From positions 1 to 64,000 of the forward strand of contig NZ_SELG01000038.1 of the NCBI RefSeq assembly GCF_007845635.1: DNA of 64,000 nucleotides, written 5' to 3'. Every line of letters begins with the position of its first letter. Positions within the stretch are counted from its first letter, which is position 1. Under the pieces are notes generated by a model that searched no databases, was not told the DNA's origin, and worked only from the letters and a program-made list of their open reading frames with translations. This document shows positions 27,832-36,840 of this stretch, piece after piece. Made by a program: the position numbers and the translations under genes. Origin of the DNA: Apibacter muscae. GTDB lineage: Bacteria; Bacteroidota; Bacteroidia; Flavobacteriales; Weeksellaceae.

Positions 27832-27890
27832 ATAAAGATAAATTAGACTTTATGAATTGAACCCATAGTTATAATTTATCTTTATTTTTT
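27832..27890 (+). terminator. Long hairpin terminator after the CopZ-like gene
   Basis: Fourteen-base arms ATAAAGATAAATTA and TAATTTATCTTTAT enclose 26 nt that can pair further (TATG/CATA). TTTTT follows. It starts 26 bp after the stop. Confidence 0.75.
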
Positions 27891-27961
27891 ATTAATATAA
27901 TTGAAGAATGCTTGCTTTAAATTTTAGTATTTACTAAGATTACATTTCAAACTTTAAAATA

Positions 27962-28219
27962 CTAATTTTCCGATATTTTATCCAACCGATCTAACAATTC
28001 AAATTCCCCATGAGGTATAAGGGATTTAGCTATTTCTAATAAATTTAAAACATCTATTATAAAATCCTTATTACATTCTTTTTTATAATTAAAGAGGTGA
28101 GATTGACAGCTATTAATAATTGATATAATATTAAAACTTAAATTTTGGAAATTTACTGCTCCGATATTCATAAAACGAAGCCCTCGGTTTTCTTTTATTT
28201 CTTTTAAAAGTGCTCCCAT
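27962..28219 (-). CDS. Hypothetical 85-aa protein
   Basis: A small, mostly helical cytosolic protein with two cysteines and no recognised domain. It is divergent from the small XRE regulator, with a 142-bp gap that holds two copies of TATCGGA (28254-28260 and 28268-28274). The pairing suggests the regulator may control it. Coding status rests on a full frame with a sensible amino-acid mix; function unknown. Confidence 0.5.
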   Translation of the reverse strand: MGALLKEIKENRGLRFMNIGAVNFQNLSFNIISIINSCQSHLFNYKKECNKDFIIDVLNLLEIAKSLIPHGEFELLDRLDKISEN

Positions 28220-28328
28220 GTTTGAATTTTAATATACAAAAAAAGTATAACTTTATCGGATTAAAAATATCGGAACAGAAAAAATATAACTACAGAGACA
28301 AAATATATTTTCCGCATATTATATTTTT

Positions 28329-28336
28329 TATTTTTG
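28329..28336 (+). promoter_or_regulatory. -7 element for the XRE regulator
   Basis: TATTTTTG matches TAnnTTTG and lies 25 bp upstream of the regulator's ATG. Confidence 0.55.
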
Positions 28337-28361
28337 TAAACCAATTAAATAGATATAAAAT

Positions 28362-28760
28362 ATGAATTTAGATACCACCCATAAAAGAGTACATCAAGGA
28401 AGAAATATAAAAAGATTACGGGAAATGCTAGGTGTCAAACAAGAGACATTAGCTATTGAGTTGGATGTTACCCAAGCAACTGTCTCTAAGCTAGAGGCAA
28501 AGGAAGAGCTGGAAAAGGATATGTTGGAACGTATTGCTAAGGTTTTAAAAATACCAGTGGAGGCTATTGAGAATTTTAATGATGAAGGAGCATTAAATTT
28601 TGTAGCAAATAATTTTCATACCAGTGATACAGCTACAGGATTAACTATAACTTTCAATCCTATAGATAAAATAGTAGAATTGTATACGGAGAAAGAAGCT
28701 TTGTATGAACGTATGATAAAAGAAAAAAATGATCTCATTGAAAGATTGCTAGAGAAGTAA
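28362..28760 (+). CDS. XRE-family helix-turn-helix regulator
   Basis: A 132-aa DNA-binding protein. The Cro/CI-type domain spans about residues 14-65, with IKRLREMLGVKQETLAIELDVTQATVSKLE as its helix-turn-helix core. After this comes a linker and a C-terminal helical tail rich in charged residues (EKEALYERMIKEKNDLIERLLEK), probably for dimerisation. It is divergent from the 85-aa hypothetical gene and is followed after 36 bp by the SanA-like gene. Confidence 0.85.
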   Translation: MNLDTTHKRVHQGRNIKRLREMLGVKQETLAIELDVTQATVSKLEAKEELEKDMLERIAKVLKIPVEAIENFNDEGALNFVANNFHTSDTATGLTITFNPIDKIVELYTEKEALYERMIKEKNDLIERLLEK

Positions 28761-28796
28761 ACTCAATGGCCAACCTAAAACTAACTTCTAAATTTT

Positions 28797-29435
28797 ATGA
28801 ATCTCAAAAAATTATTGAAAATTGCAATAGCATTTGTTATACTACTTCTAGTAATAATTGTTCTGGCAGATTGGGCAGTTTCCCGTTTATCTAAAAAATA
28901 TTTGTACGATTCAACGGAACAAATTCCAGCCAATCGGGTAGCGATGGTTTTAGGAACTTCAAAAAAACTGCAAAGCGGACAAAATAATTTATATTTTGTT
29001 TACCGAATAAAGGCAGCTGCCGATCTTTACCATGCAGGCAAAGCTACTATTTTTGTAGTAAGTGGAGATAATAGCCAGAAAGACTACAACGAATCCCAAG
29101 ACATGAAAGACGATTTGGTTAAAGCAGGAGTGCCCGCCGATAGTATATTTTTAGATAATGCTGGATTGAGAACTCTGGATTCGGTTATCCGAATGAAAGA
29201 AATATTTGGGCAAAATAAATTTACGATTGTATCGCAAAAATTTCATAACGAAAGAGCTATAACCCTGGCTCGCCATTACGATATAGAAGCCGTTGGCTAC
29301 AATGCCCAAGACGTTACGGCTTATTACGGATTTAAAACAATGCTTAGAGAAAAACTGGCGCGGGTAAAAATGTTCATAGACTTAATTCTAAATAAACAAC
29401 CCAAATTTTTAGGCGAAAAAATAAAGTTGCCTTAA
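28797..29435 (+). CDS. SanA/YdcF-family membrane protein
   Basis: A 212-aa protein with one N-terminal transmembrane anchor (about residues 6-29) and a periplasmic SanA/ElyC-type domain. AMVLGTSKK, YRIKAAADLYHAGKATIFVVSGDN, DMKDDLVKAGVPADSIFLD and FTIVSQKFHNERA follow the family order. Relatives influence envelope permeability and vancomycin tolerance; no reaction is proven. It may be co-transcribed with the XRE gene in front of it. Confidence 0.85.
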   Translation: MNLKKLLKIAIAFVILLLVIIVLADWAVSRLSKKYLYDSTEQIPANRVAMVLGTSKKLQSGQNNLYFVYRIKAAADLYHAGKATIFVVSGDNSQKDYNESQDMKDDLVKAGVPADSIFLDNAGLRTLDSVIRMKEIFGQNKFTIVSQKFHNERAITLARHYDIEAVGYNAQDVTAYYGFKTMLREKLARVKMFIDLILNKQPKFLGEKIKLP

Positions 29436-29486
29436 AAGGGAATCAGTAAATTAAAACAAACCTTAATTAGGAAATACTAATAACAA

Positions 29487-31553
29487 TTATTTTGTATATC
29501 TCTCAATTAATTTTTGTTTTCTTTCCTCAATTTTTTCTTTATTAAAAAGTCTATTATAAATAAATTTAATCAAAAACATAATTATTGTAAGAGGTATAAG
29601 AAAAATATATTTATTAATATCTTTCTCAATAGAACCATCATTAAGTTTATTCACATGATTTTTATAAATTGAAATTATATTCCAATTTTTATCTGTAAAA
29701 AAGAAAGAAAAATATATATAAAATAAACACATTACTAAAATAAAAAATGCCCAATATGCTCTTAATTTATATTTTCTTAAGCCATCTTTTACTTTTAAAT
29801 TAAGTAGTTCTTGTTTTATTTTATTGTTTTCTTCTTCTGTTTTATCTTTTTCTAGTTTTTCGTTATCTTTTTGTTGTTTTAAATTATCAATCGCATTACT
29901 TGTATTTTCTTGATAGCGTTCAAATTTTTTTATATTTCTTTTTAATTCTTTTTGAATTGCTTCTAAATCTTGTTCAAGTTTTGTTTTTGCAAATGTTTTT
30001 GAATTTTCAATAATTTGTTCTTCATTAAATGATTTTTTTAATATTCCATTGAATTTTATATTTATCATTTCAGAAATAATACTATTTTGTTGTGAAAAAT
30101 CAGATGTTATTTCTGAAATTCCTTGTAAAATCAATTGTAGATTTTCATTTGATATTTGTTTTTCAGAATTATGTATATTTAAAAAACTAACGAAACTCTT
30201 AAAGTCATCATTAGTTCTATTAAGATACCTCAATAAGATACTCATCCATTGGGAAGGTAGTAAAACAATAGGAGTAGACTTATTACTAATATAATCCCAT
30301 CTTCTCAAATATTGGTCAGATGATATCATAAAATATTTACAGTCAAAAATATTTACATAAAGTCCTTTCCTAAGGGTATCAATCAAATAAATGTTTTTAG
30401 CGTCAAAAATACTTGATTCATAATAATTCGACCAATCCTTCTTTTGTGATTTATAAGTATTTATTTGTGATGCTTTATCTAATATTAATTCCTGAATTTT
30501 TTCATCTTTAAAATCAAAATGTGTTTTATAATTTGTTTGTATACAATACTTATTTTTTAACATTTCGATTTCACTAAGGATATGAGACTGAAATAAATCT
30601 AAATTAGCATTACTTCTATTTTTCTTCCATTTATGGAAATATAGTAAAAAGTCGGAATTTTTACTGTACTGCATAAATATATCTGAGTTGATTTTGATAG
30701 AATTAACTTTATTAAGTGATTTTACATAATAGTTTATTGTGGATTTTAATTCTTCAATAGTAAAAGTAGAAATGTATAAATGCTCATCAGCATCTTTAAA
30801 TTTTTCTAGAAATGTAATAGTTTGCTTTTGTCTATTTTCACCATTAATCCCTATAGCTCTAAATATTATATTTGTATCTAAATAAAAAATTTTATTCCTT
30901 AAATTCTCTAATTTAAAATTATTACCTTTTTTATTTGATATTAAACAGTATTCAAGAGCTAAACTAGAGATATCAAAAACAACTTTATTTTTTTCATCAT
31001 TTTCCCAATTTAAAAAAGAATTAATAATGTCAATTTCTATCTGATTAAATTCTAAGTTATTGATATTTATTATGTCTTCAATTTTTATATTAGGATTTAT
31101 TAATTTGGAAAAGCTAGTAATATTAGTTTGGAAAACTTCATATAAAAATCTATATATAATTTGCTTTAAATCATTAATATTTAATTGCTCAACCTTATTT
31201 ATTTGGTGGAATTGAGATATAAAATAATCTATATTATTGCTACTTACTTTTTTCTTTAAAAATTCAAATCTATTTAATGTTAGACTAATATTTAATTCAT
31301 TTGTCTTACAAGGAGAAATAATAAAATACTCATTACATGATACGATTTCTCTAATTTCGTCTACCATAAAAATAAATTCATATTTATCTTGAATGACTTC
31401 AATTAATTTATGAATTGGATGTATCTCATTATTATTATCTAAGAAAACTGATTCAATTATTTTCCTATTTATAGTCTTAGTACTAACTTCATAATTATTG
31501 TCAGCATATAATATAGCAGCAAGTCTAAAAATATTAGAATTCATATTTTTCAT
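29487..31553 (-). CDS. PIN-like, coiled-coil, membrane-anchored protein
   Basis: A 688-aa protein that I cannot assign to a named family. Residues 1-215 are helical and unrecognised. A PIN-like nuclease domain (about 220-430) shows the expected acidic positions: D226 in FYLDTNIIFRA, E268 in FTIEEL, D384 in SIFDAKNIYL and D413 in ISSDQYLRRWD. Residues about 520-588 form a long charged coiled coil, and two hydrophobic helices at about 600-619 and 649-668 anchor the C-terminus, leaving a basic tail. A membrane-tethered RNase is the inferred activity. It stands alone between a SanA-like gene and tRNA-Arg, and is strikingly AT-rich and Asn/Ile/Lys-rich. No antitoxin gene is adjacent. Confidence 0.65.
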   Translation of the reverse strand: MKNMNSNIFRLAAILYADNNYEVSTKTINRKIIESVFLDNNNEIHPIHKLIEVIQDKYEFIFMVDEIREIVSCNEYFIISPCKTNELNISLTLNRFEFLKKKVSSNNIDYFISQFHQINKVEQLNINDLKQIIYRFLYEVFQTNITSFSKLINPNIKIEDIININNLEFNQIEIDIINSFLNWENDEKNKVVFDISSLALEYCLISNKKGNNFKLENLRNKIFYLDTNIIFRAIGINGENRQKQTITFLEKFKDADEHLYISTFTIEELKSTINYYVKSLNKVNSIKINSDIFMQYSKNSDFLLYFHKWKKNRSNANLDLFQSHILSEIEMLKNKYCIQTNYKTHFDFKDEKIQELILDKASQINTYKSQKKDWSNYYESSIFDAKNIYLIDTLRKGLYVNIFDCKYFMISSDQYLRRWDYISNKSTPIVLLPSQWMSILLRYLNRTNDDFKSFVSFLNIHNSEKQISNENLQLILQGISEITSDFSQQNSIISEMINIKFNGILKKSFNEEQIIENSKTFAKTKLEQDLEAIQKELKRNIKKFERYQENTSNAIDNLKQQKDNEKLEKDKTEEENNKIKQELLNLKVKDGLRKYKLRAYWAFFILVMCLFYIYFSFFFTDKNWNIISIYKNHVNKLNDGSIEKDINKYIFLIPLTIIMFLIKFIYNRLFNKEKIEERKQKLIERYTK

Positions 31554-31792
31554 TTATATATAAACATTATATCAAATTCCAAATGTATGAAAACTATAAT
31601 GAACTTATTAATATAAATTAAATCTCTCATAACTTGCTAAATAAAGAAGTATTAACTTTAATTATAAATTTAATATTAAAAGGTTGTATGACTATTTTAA
31701 AACAGGAGATTTTTCAGGGAAGGCATATGAAACATATGCAGGGAGATTAGAATTAGCAGAATGATTTTAAATAATTTTTTAAATATTAAAAC
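31554..31792. other. Intergenic region between the PIN-like gene and the tRNA
   Basis: AT-rich and without an intact gene. Its left part is presumably the promoter of the minus-strand PIN-like gene; its right part holds a short plus-strand reading frame that looks like the tail of a lost gene (separate entry). Confidence 0.5.
31645..31764 (+). pseudogene. Possible C-terminal remnant of a lost gene
   Basis: An open frame of 39 codons without a start, ending in TGA. Its last part reads YDYFKTGDFSGKAYETYAG then RLELAE, with a composition far more protein-like than the surrounding AT-rich spacer. It could be the tail of a gene removed when the neighbouring accessory gene arrived. Too short for certainty. 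Confidence 0.3.
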
Positions 31793-31830
31793 AAAGAAGA
31801 TCTAATGTCCTTTAACATTAGATCTTCTTT
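31793..31830 (-). terminator. Terminator of tRNA-Arg
   Basis: Perfect 15-base arms AAAGAAGATCTAATG and complement enclose an 8-nt loop, 5 bp beyond the 3' end of the tRNA; on the minus strand TTTGTTTT follows. Confidence 0.9.
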
Positions 31831-31835
31831 ATTTG

Positions 31836-31907
31836 TAGCCCCAGCGAGGATCGAACTCACATCTAAAGTTTAGGAAACTTTTGTTCTATCCATTGAACTA
31901 TGAGGCC
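31836..31907 (-). tRNA. tRNA-Arg (anticodon CCT)
   Basis: A 72-nt tRNA folding to a complete cloverleaf. The acceptor stem GGCCTCA pairs with TGGGGCT (with G-T pairs at positions 1-72 and 5-68), discriminator A, D arm GTTC/GAAC, anticodon stem AAAGT/ACTTT, loop TTCCTAA with anticodon CCT, and T arm with GTTCGATCC. It reads AGG. CCA is not encoded. Its 3' end faces the PIN-like gene. Confidence 0.95.
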
Positions 31908-32058
31908 AAATTTTGATTTGCGAATTTAATAAAAAATATCTAAATGAACATAAAACCTAAATTTCAGAATTATTATACCCGTAATAAGTTTCAGAATATA
32001 ACTTAGAAATATGGAATAATTTGTGTAGATACTAATGAATATCGAATAGCAGTATATA

Positions 32059-34527
32059 ATGAGTGTTGAAAACAATATTTCTCTTAAAAAGGTAAGTTTA
32101 GCCATAGTAAATCTAAATAATAAGCATGAAATTCAAATTATCTCTGACGGAGTTAATCATTTAGATGGTGTTAAAAATCTTAAAATAGATCTTAATACCA
32201 AGAATATAAGTTTTGAGATAGATAAAGGAGAGGATCAAGCAGAGGTTATATGGGATGTGTTTAATAATTTGAAAGACCTAGGTTTTAAGATACAAACAAC
32301 CAAAAAAAATTATCCAGTCTTACAGTTAAGTTGTGCTTCCTGTGCCAATAGTAGTCAAAATGTTTTAAGACTTCAGCCTGGAGTTATTTCCGCTTCTGTA
32401 AATTATGCCAATGAAGAAGCAACCATTGAGTATATTCCAAGTTTAATCACACCGGAAGATTTTAAAAAATCTTTGCAAGAAATAGGCTATGATCTGTTAA
32501 TTGATGAAAGTGAGGAAGGTCAGGAAGCTTTGGAAGATATTCAAAAGAAAAATTTTCATCAATTAAAATTTAAAACTATAGCTTCCCTGTTGTTTTCCAT
32601 ACCTTTGGTTGTTATTGCTATGGTACCTAAACTCATGCATCAACCTTGGGCTAATTTTGCAATGTGGATTTTAGCTACTCCAGTAATATTTATTTTTGGA
32701 AGAAATTTTTTTATAGGAGCTTATAAACAAGCCAAACACCGTTCTGCTAATATGGATACATTAGTGGCCTGTAGTACGGGAGTTGCCTATATTTATAGTG
32801 TTTTTAATACTTTATTTCCACATTTTTGGGAAAATAAAGGATTGAGTGCGCATGTTTATTTTGAAGCATCTGCAGTGGTAATCTCATTTGTATTGTTAGG
32901 TAAAATACTAGAAGAAAAAGCGAAAGGAAATACCTCTTTAGCCATAAAAAAATTAGTAGGGTTACAACCTAAAGTTGTAACTGTAATATATGAAGATGGA
33001 AAGCAAGCCCAGTTACCTATTAAATCTATACAGAAAGGAATGAAAGTTCTAGTCAAACCAGGAGAAAAAATAGCAGTAGATGGCAAAGTTATTTCAGGGT
33101 CTTCATTTGTTAATGAAAGTATGATAAGTGGAGAACCCTTAGCCGTAGAGAAAATTAAAGATTCAAATGTATATGCTGGAACATTAAATGAGAAGGGAAG
33201 TTTTGTATATCAAGCGGAAAAGGTGGGGAGCGAAACTTTACTATCACAAATAATTAAATCTGTTAAAGAAGCTCAAGGAAGTAAAGCACCGGTGCAAAAA
33301 GTGGTTGATAAAATAGCTGGGATTTTTGTACCGATCGTTTTTGGTATTGCTTTTTTTACTTTTTTTATTTGGTTATTCTTTGGAGGAACCCATGGATTTA
33401 TTTACGGGTTGCAATGCTTGGTAACTGTGTTAGTGATTGCTTGTCCCTGCGCCTTAGGCTTGGCAACACCCACAGCAATTATGGTAGGCATAGGAAAAGG
33501 AGCAGAATTAGGAATACTAATTAAAGATGCGGAAAGCTTAGAAGCTGCAAAGAATATTGATGTGGTAGTTTTAGATAAAACGGGAACTATCACGGAAGGC
33601 AAGCCTAAAGTATATGATTCTAAATGGTTTGTTCCAAAAGATCAGTACCTAGTAAATCTTCTTTATAGTATGGAGAAATCTTCTGATCATCCTTTAGCAA
33701 ATTCTGTGGTAAAAAATTTAGAAACTGATTCTCCAAAATTTATTTCAAATGTTCATTTAGAAAATATAGTAGGTAAAGGTATTCAAATTACTTACGAAAA
33801 TATAAACTATTTTGTTGGAAGTTTAGCCTTAATGAAGGAAAAACAAGTTTTAATATCTAATGATGTGGAAGAATGGATGTTGGAACAATTAAAACAAATT
33901 CGCACAGTAATATTTTTTGGTAGCGAAAGTAAGATTTTATCCGCATATTCCATTTCAGATGCAATAAAACCTTCCTCCTCCAAAGCTATTGCTTGTTTAA
34001 AACAAATGGGTATTGAGGTGGTTATGCTAACGGGAGATAATGAACATACGGCTAAAGAAGTTTCAAAATCAGTTGGAATAGAAAAATATAAAGCAGAAGT
34101 TTCTCCTAAGGATAAAATTGATTATGTAAAAAATCTTCAATCAATTCAAGCACATTCAGGGAAAAATACGGTTGTTGCTATGATTGGGGATGGAATAAAT
34201 GATAGCGCAGCATTGGCACAATCCGATGTAAGTATTGCCATGGGAAATGGTTCTGATGTTGCTATTGAAGTAGCAAAAATGACCATTATTTCTGGAGATT
34301 TATTAAAAGTTCCACAAGCGATAAAACTCTCCCAGCGTACGGTTAAAACCATTCAACAAAATCTATTCTGGGCTTTTATATATAACCTTATAGGTATTCC
34401 TATTGCGGCAGGGATATTGTATCCTATCAATGGATTTTTACTAAATCCAATGATAGCAGGGGCAGCTATGGCACTAAGTAGCTTAAGTGTAGTAGGAAAT
34501 AGTTTACTCTTAAAATATAGAAGTTAA
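32059..34527 (+). CDS. copA: Copper-translocating P-type ATPase
   Basis: An 822-aa P1B-type ATPase exporting copper(I) across the inner membrane. The N-terminus has a degenerate HMA-like domain (about 10-85) lacking cysteines and a second HMA domain with CASC near residue 93. The metal-path motif CPC is at 462-464, the phosphorylated D506 lies in DKTGTITEGKP, HP is in SSDHPLANS, and the hinge GDGIND begins at 710. TGE appears as ISGEPLAVEK. CPC with HMA cysteines indicates copper or silver. It is probably partnered by the CopZ-like protein upstream. Confidence 0.93.
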   Translation: MSVENNISLKKVSLAIVNLNNKHEIQIISDGVNHLDGVKNLKIDLNTKNISFEIDKGEDQAEVIWDVFNNLKDLGFKIQTTKKNYPVLQLSCASCANSSQNVLRLQPGVISASVNYANEEATIEYIPSLITPEDFKKSLQEIGYDLLIDESEEGQEALEDIQKKNFHQLKFKTIASLLFSIPLVVIAMVPKLMHQPWANFAMWILATPVIFIFGRNFFIGAYKQAKHRSANMDTLVACSTGVAYIYSVFNTLFPHFWENKGLSAHVYFEASAVVISFVLLGKILEEKAKGNTSLAIKKLVGLQPKVVTVIYEDGKQAQLPIKSIQKGMKVLVKPGEKIAVDGKVISGSSFVNESMISGEPLAVEKIKDSNVYAGTLNEKGSFVYQAEKVGSETLLSQIIKSVKEAQGSKAPVQKVVDKIAGIFVPIVFGIAFFTFFIWLFFGGTHGFIYGLQCLVTVLVIACPCALGLATPTAIMVGIGKGAELGILIKDAESLEAAKNIDVVVLDKTGTITEGKPKVYDSKWFVPKDQYLVNLLYSMEKSSDHPLANSVVKNLETDSPKFISNVHLENIVGKGIQITYENINYFVGSLALMKEKQVLISNDVEEWMLEQLKQIRTVIFFGSESKILSAYSISDAIKPSSSKAIACLKQMGIEVVMLTGDNEHTAKEVSKSVGIEKYKAEVSPKDKIDYVKNLQSIQAHSGKNTVVAMIGDGINDSAALAQSDVSIAMGNGSDVAIEVAKMTIISGDLLKVPQAIKLSQRTVKTIQQNLFWAFIYNLIGIPIAAGILYPINGFLLNPMIAGAAMALSSLSVVGNSLLLKYRS

Positions 34528-34589
34528 TGCTAGAGGTATAGTGTTTATTTTACAATCAAATTCCAAAAAGGCAAGAAAAAAAGCTATTT

Positions 34590-35573
34590 TTGTTTAAAGA
34601 ATTTAAACAAATGCACCATACCATAGCTTTTTATAATGTAGAGAATTTGTACGATATAGTTAAAGACAAAAATAAATTGGACGATGATTATACTTATTAC
34701 GGTAAAAAATCTTGGACGTTAAACAGATACAAACATAAACTTATAAAAATTGCGAAAACCATATCATTAATAGGGGAGGAAGAAACCAGCCGCTTACCTA
34801 CATTTTTTGGATTATGCGAGATTGAAAATAAAAAAGTTATAGAAGAATTATTGAAAGAATTTCCATTTCGCGCCAATTATGGTTATGTGCATACCGATTC
34901 GTTGGATGAAAGAGGTATAGATACCGCTTTTTTTTATAACAAAGAATTTTTTACTCTTGAAAAATACGATTTTATTCGCATACCTGTTTACAACAACCAA
35001 GGGGTAAGAGATTATACTCGAGATATAACCTATGCCCAAGGAAAATTCGTTGGAAAAGACATACATTTTTTCGTTCTACATTTACCTTCAAAAAGAGAAA
35101 ACGATAGCAATAAACCTAAACGTATTGTATTATTACACAAATTAAGAGAAAGAATTGATGAAATATTTAATAATGAATGTGATGCTCAGATCATAATAAT
35201 GGGCGACTTAAACGAAAATCCTACAGCTGAATATTTAACTAAAGAACTTCATTGTAAAAAATATGAATCAGATTTAAATAGTACAGATTTTTACAATCCC
35301 TATGAAAATCTATATTCTGAGAGAAAATATAGTACTTATCATCACAAAAAAGGTCTTTTATTTGATCAAATCCTATTATCTGCCTCATTCTTTAAAAAAG
35401 AAAGTCAGTTAATTTATAAAAAAGCTGAAATTTTCAACAAGTCCTATCTACAAAATAAAGAAAGAGGGAAATTAGGCACTCCATGGAGGACTTATACAGG
35501 AAGTAGATACCTTGGGGGGTATAGCGATCATTATCCTGTATATGTTGTCATTGAAACAGCCAATCAAGGATAA
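34590..35573 (+). CDS. Endonuclease/exonuclease/phosphatase-family protein
   Basis: A 327-aa enzyme of the EEP fold (relatives cut DNA, RNA or phospholipid headgroups). The landmarks are HTIAFYNVENLYD, LCEIENKKVIEELL with the metal-binding glutamate, VLHLPSKRE, MGDLNENPTAEY and GYSDHYPVYV with the terminal catalytic histidine. No signal peptide is seen, so it is cytosolic. The frame opens at a TTG; the ATG at 34611 just before HHTIAFYN is an equally likely start and removes seven residues. Confidence 0.82.
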   Translation: MFKEFKQMHHTIAFYNVENLYDIVKDKNKLDDDYTYYGKKSWTLNRYKHKLIKIAKTISLIGEEETSRLPTFFGLCEIENKKVIEELLKEFPFRANYGYVHTDSLDERGIDTAFFYNKEFFTLEKYDFIRIPVYNNQGVRDYTRDITYAQGKFVGKDIHFFVLHLPSKRENDSNKPKRIVLLHKLRERIDEIFNNECDAQIIIMGDLNENPTAEYLTKELHCKKYESDLNSTDFYNPYENLYSERKYSTYHHKKGLLFDQILLSASFFKKESQLIYKKAEIFNKSYLQNKERGKLGTPWRTYTGSRYLGGYSDHYPVYVVIETANQG

Positions 35574-35966
35574 TTATTTTTTTAAAGATTCTTCAGTTTT
35601 AAAAAATTTTTTCTTTAAAGAATGAATAATTTCTTTTTGAGCAGAGAAAACTTCAAAAAGAAAATCTTTATCTTTAGATTCTTCAGAATTAGAAGTTTCG
35701 GAGTATTTATTATTATCATCTACCGATTGATTATCCATAATTAGCATTTTACCTTTTCCAGTTAATAACCAAGTAGGATTTAATTCAGGAAATGTAATTA
35801 ATATTTTTTCAATAGTATCTGTATGCAAGCCAGATTTATTTTTTCTTGCTCTGCCAATTAATCCAATGGATAGTCCTGCAATTTTGGTAATTTGATTATC
35901 ATTAAGGCATTTAAAATCCATAAATTCAACAAGGCGATCTATGGTAAATTTAGTTTTAGTGTTCAT
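35574..35966 (-). CDS. CI-like helix-turn-helix regulator
   Basis: A 130-aa protein whose first ~75 residues form a CI/Cro-like DNA-binding domain: VEFMDFKCLNDNQITKIAGLS, then IGRARKNKSGLHTDTIEKIL and FPELNPTWLLTGKGKML, the typical Bacteroidota phage-repressor pattern. The tail (80-130) is acidic then basic and has no LexA-type peptidase. It ends one base after the EEP-family gene stop on the other strand and is divergent from the 224-aa gene. An inverted repeat in the shared 103-bp gap is a candidate operator. Confidence 0.8.
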   Translation of the reverse strand: MNTKTKFTIDRLVEFMDFKCLNDNQITKIAGLSIGLIGRARKNKSGLHTDTIEKILITFPELNPTWLLTGKGKMLIMDNQSVDDNNKYSETSNSEESKDKDFLFEVFSAQKEIIHSLKKKFFKTEESLKK

Positions 35967-36001
35967 AACTTTATTAACAACGATATAGAAAAAATTATAA
36001 A

Positions 36002-36021
36002 TTTGTAATCAAAGATACAAA
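36002..36021. promoter_or_regulatory. Candidate operator overlapping the regulator's -7 element
   Basis: TTTGTA-N8-TACAAA forms an inverted repeat. The minus-strand -7 element TATCTTTG (36010-36017) of the CI-like gene lies within it, 43 bp upstream of that gene's ATG. Such overlap fits autorepression. The same gap serves the divergent 224-aa gene. Confidence 0.45.
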
Positions 36022-36069
36022 ATAAGATAGATATTTATCAATATTTTTATTATCAAAATTATTTATACT

Positions 36070-36744
36070 ATGATAAAACAAGATTTATTAGATAATATAA
36101 TTGATGTTTTTCAAAAAGATGTTCATTTTGAATATATTGATTTTAAAATTAATATTATTCAAGATACTTTAAATATAACTTCATTAATTAATCCGGAGCA
36201 TTATATAATGTTTCAAGATAAAAATCATTTTAAAGAAGAAAAAGATGAATATGAAATATATGGAGAATGTGTTCCTGGTCGTTATTCATCTTATGATAGT
36301 TTTACTTTAAATAAAAAAACTGATGTTTATGAAAAGATAAAAATATGGCTGGAATCTTTATGGAATGAAATATCATTAAAATCACCATTAAAAATTATTG
36401 AAGAAGAACAAGAGGAAATTAATAAAATTTGTGAAAAATTTAATGATTATGAAAATGATTACTTTACTACAGAGGAAATTTTAAAAGCCAAAGAAGAATT
36501 AAATAAACTGAGAAGAATATTGGGAATTGAGATAATGAATATTGTAGATGAAGAACAAGAACAAAAAAAAGAGTTTGAAATGCTCTACAGTCATTTTGAT
36601 TCTTTAGAGAAAATGCTTCCCTCATTAAGAAGAAAGGGATGGGCAAGGAGTTTAACTGGAAGGGTTTTTCATAATGTTAAGAGAGTGTTAGAACAAAGAC
36701 AGAAAAAAATTCTTGAAAATGCAAATTTGAATTTTGAATTATAG
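36070..36744 (+). CDS. Hypothetical 224-aa protein divergent from the CI-like regulator
   Basis: No known family recognised. Residues 1-100 look alpha/beta, with an aromatic YGECVPGRYSSYDSF segment; about 105-175 are charged helices suggestive of a coiled coil (EEEQEEINKICEK and following); the C-terminal 45 residues are basic, with LRRKGWARSLTGRVFHNVKRV, which could contact nucleic acid. There is no signal peptide or membrane helix. It pairs divergently with a phage-type repressor and is followed within 100 bp by the tandem non-coding units. The pairing suggests regulated expression. Confidence 0.65.
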   Translation: MIKQDLLDNIIDVFQKDVHFEYIDFKINIIQDTLNITSLINPEHYIMFQDKNHFKEEKDEYEIYGECVPGRYSSYDSFTLNKKTDVYEKIKIWLESLWNEISLKSPLKIIEEEQEEINKICEKFNDYENDYFTTEEILKAKEELNKLRRILGIEIMNIVDEEQEQKKEFEMLYSHFDSLEKMLPSLRRKGWARSLTGRVFHNVKRVLEQRQKKILENANLNFEL

Positions 36745-36840
36745 TTTAAAATAGTTCTTTATAAGAAGAATTGAAAATTTTCTATATCACTTACTGGTTT
36801 TTATTAGTAAGTGACCTTGTTGTAAAATATTCAATAATAT
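36745..36840. other. Spacer with hairpin before the non-coding units
   Basis: Contains CACTTACT-N10-AGTAAGTG (36788-36813), a hairpin 43 bp after the 224-aa gene's stop but without a T tract. It may weakly end that gene's transcript. Confidence 0.4.

Noticed and set aside
29440-31907. Integration at tRNA-Arg with a duplicated tRNA 3' end
   Set aside because: No copy of the tRNA 3' end was found at the far side of the PIN-like gene and no integrase is present.
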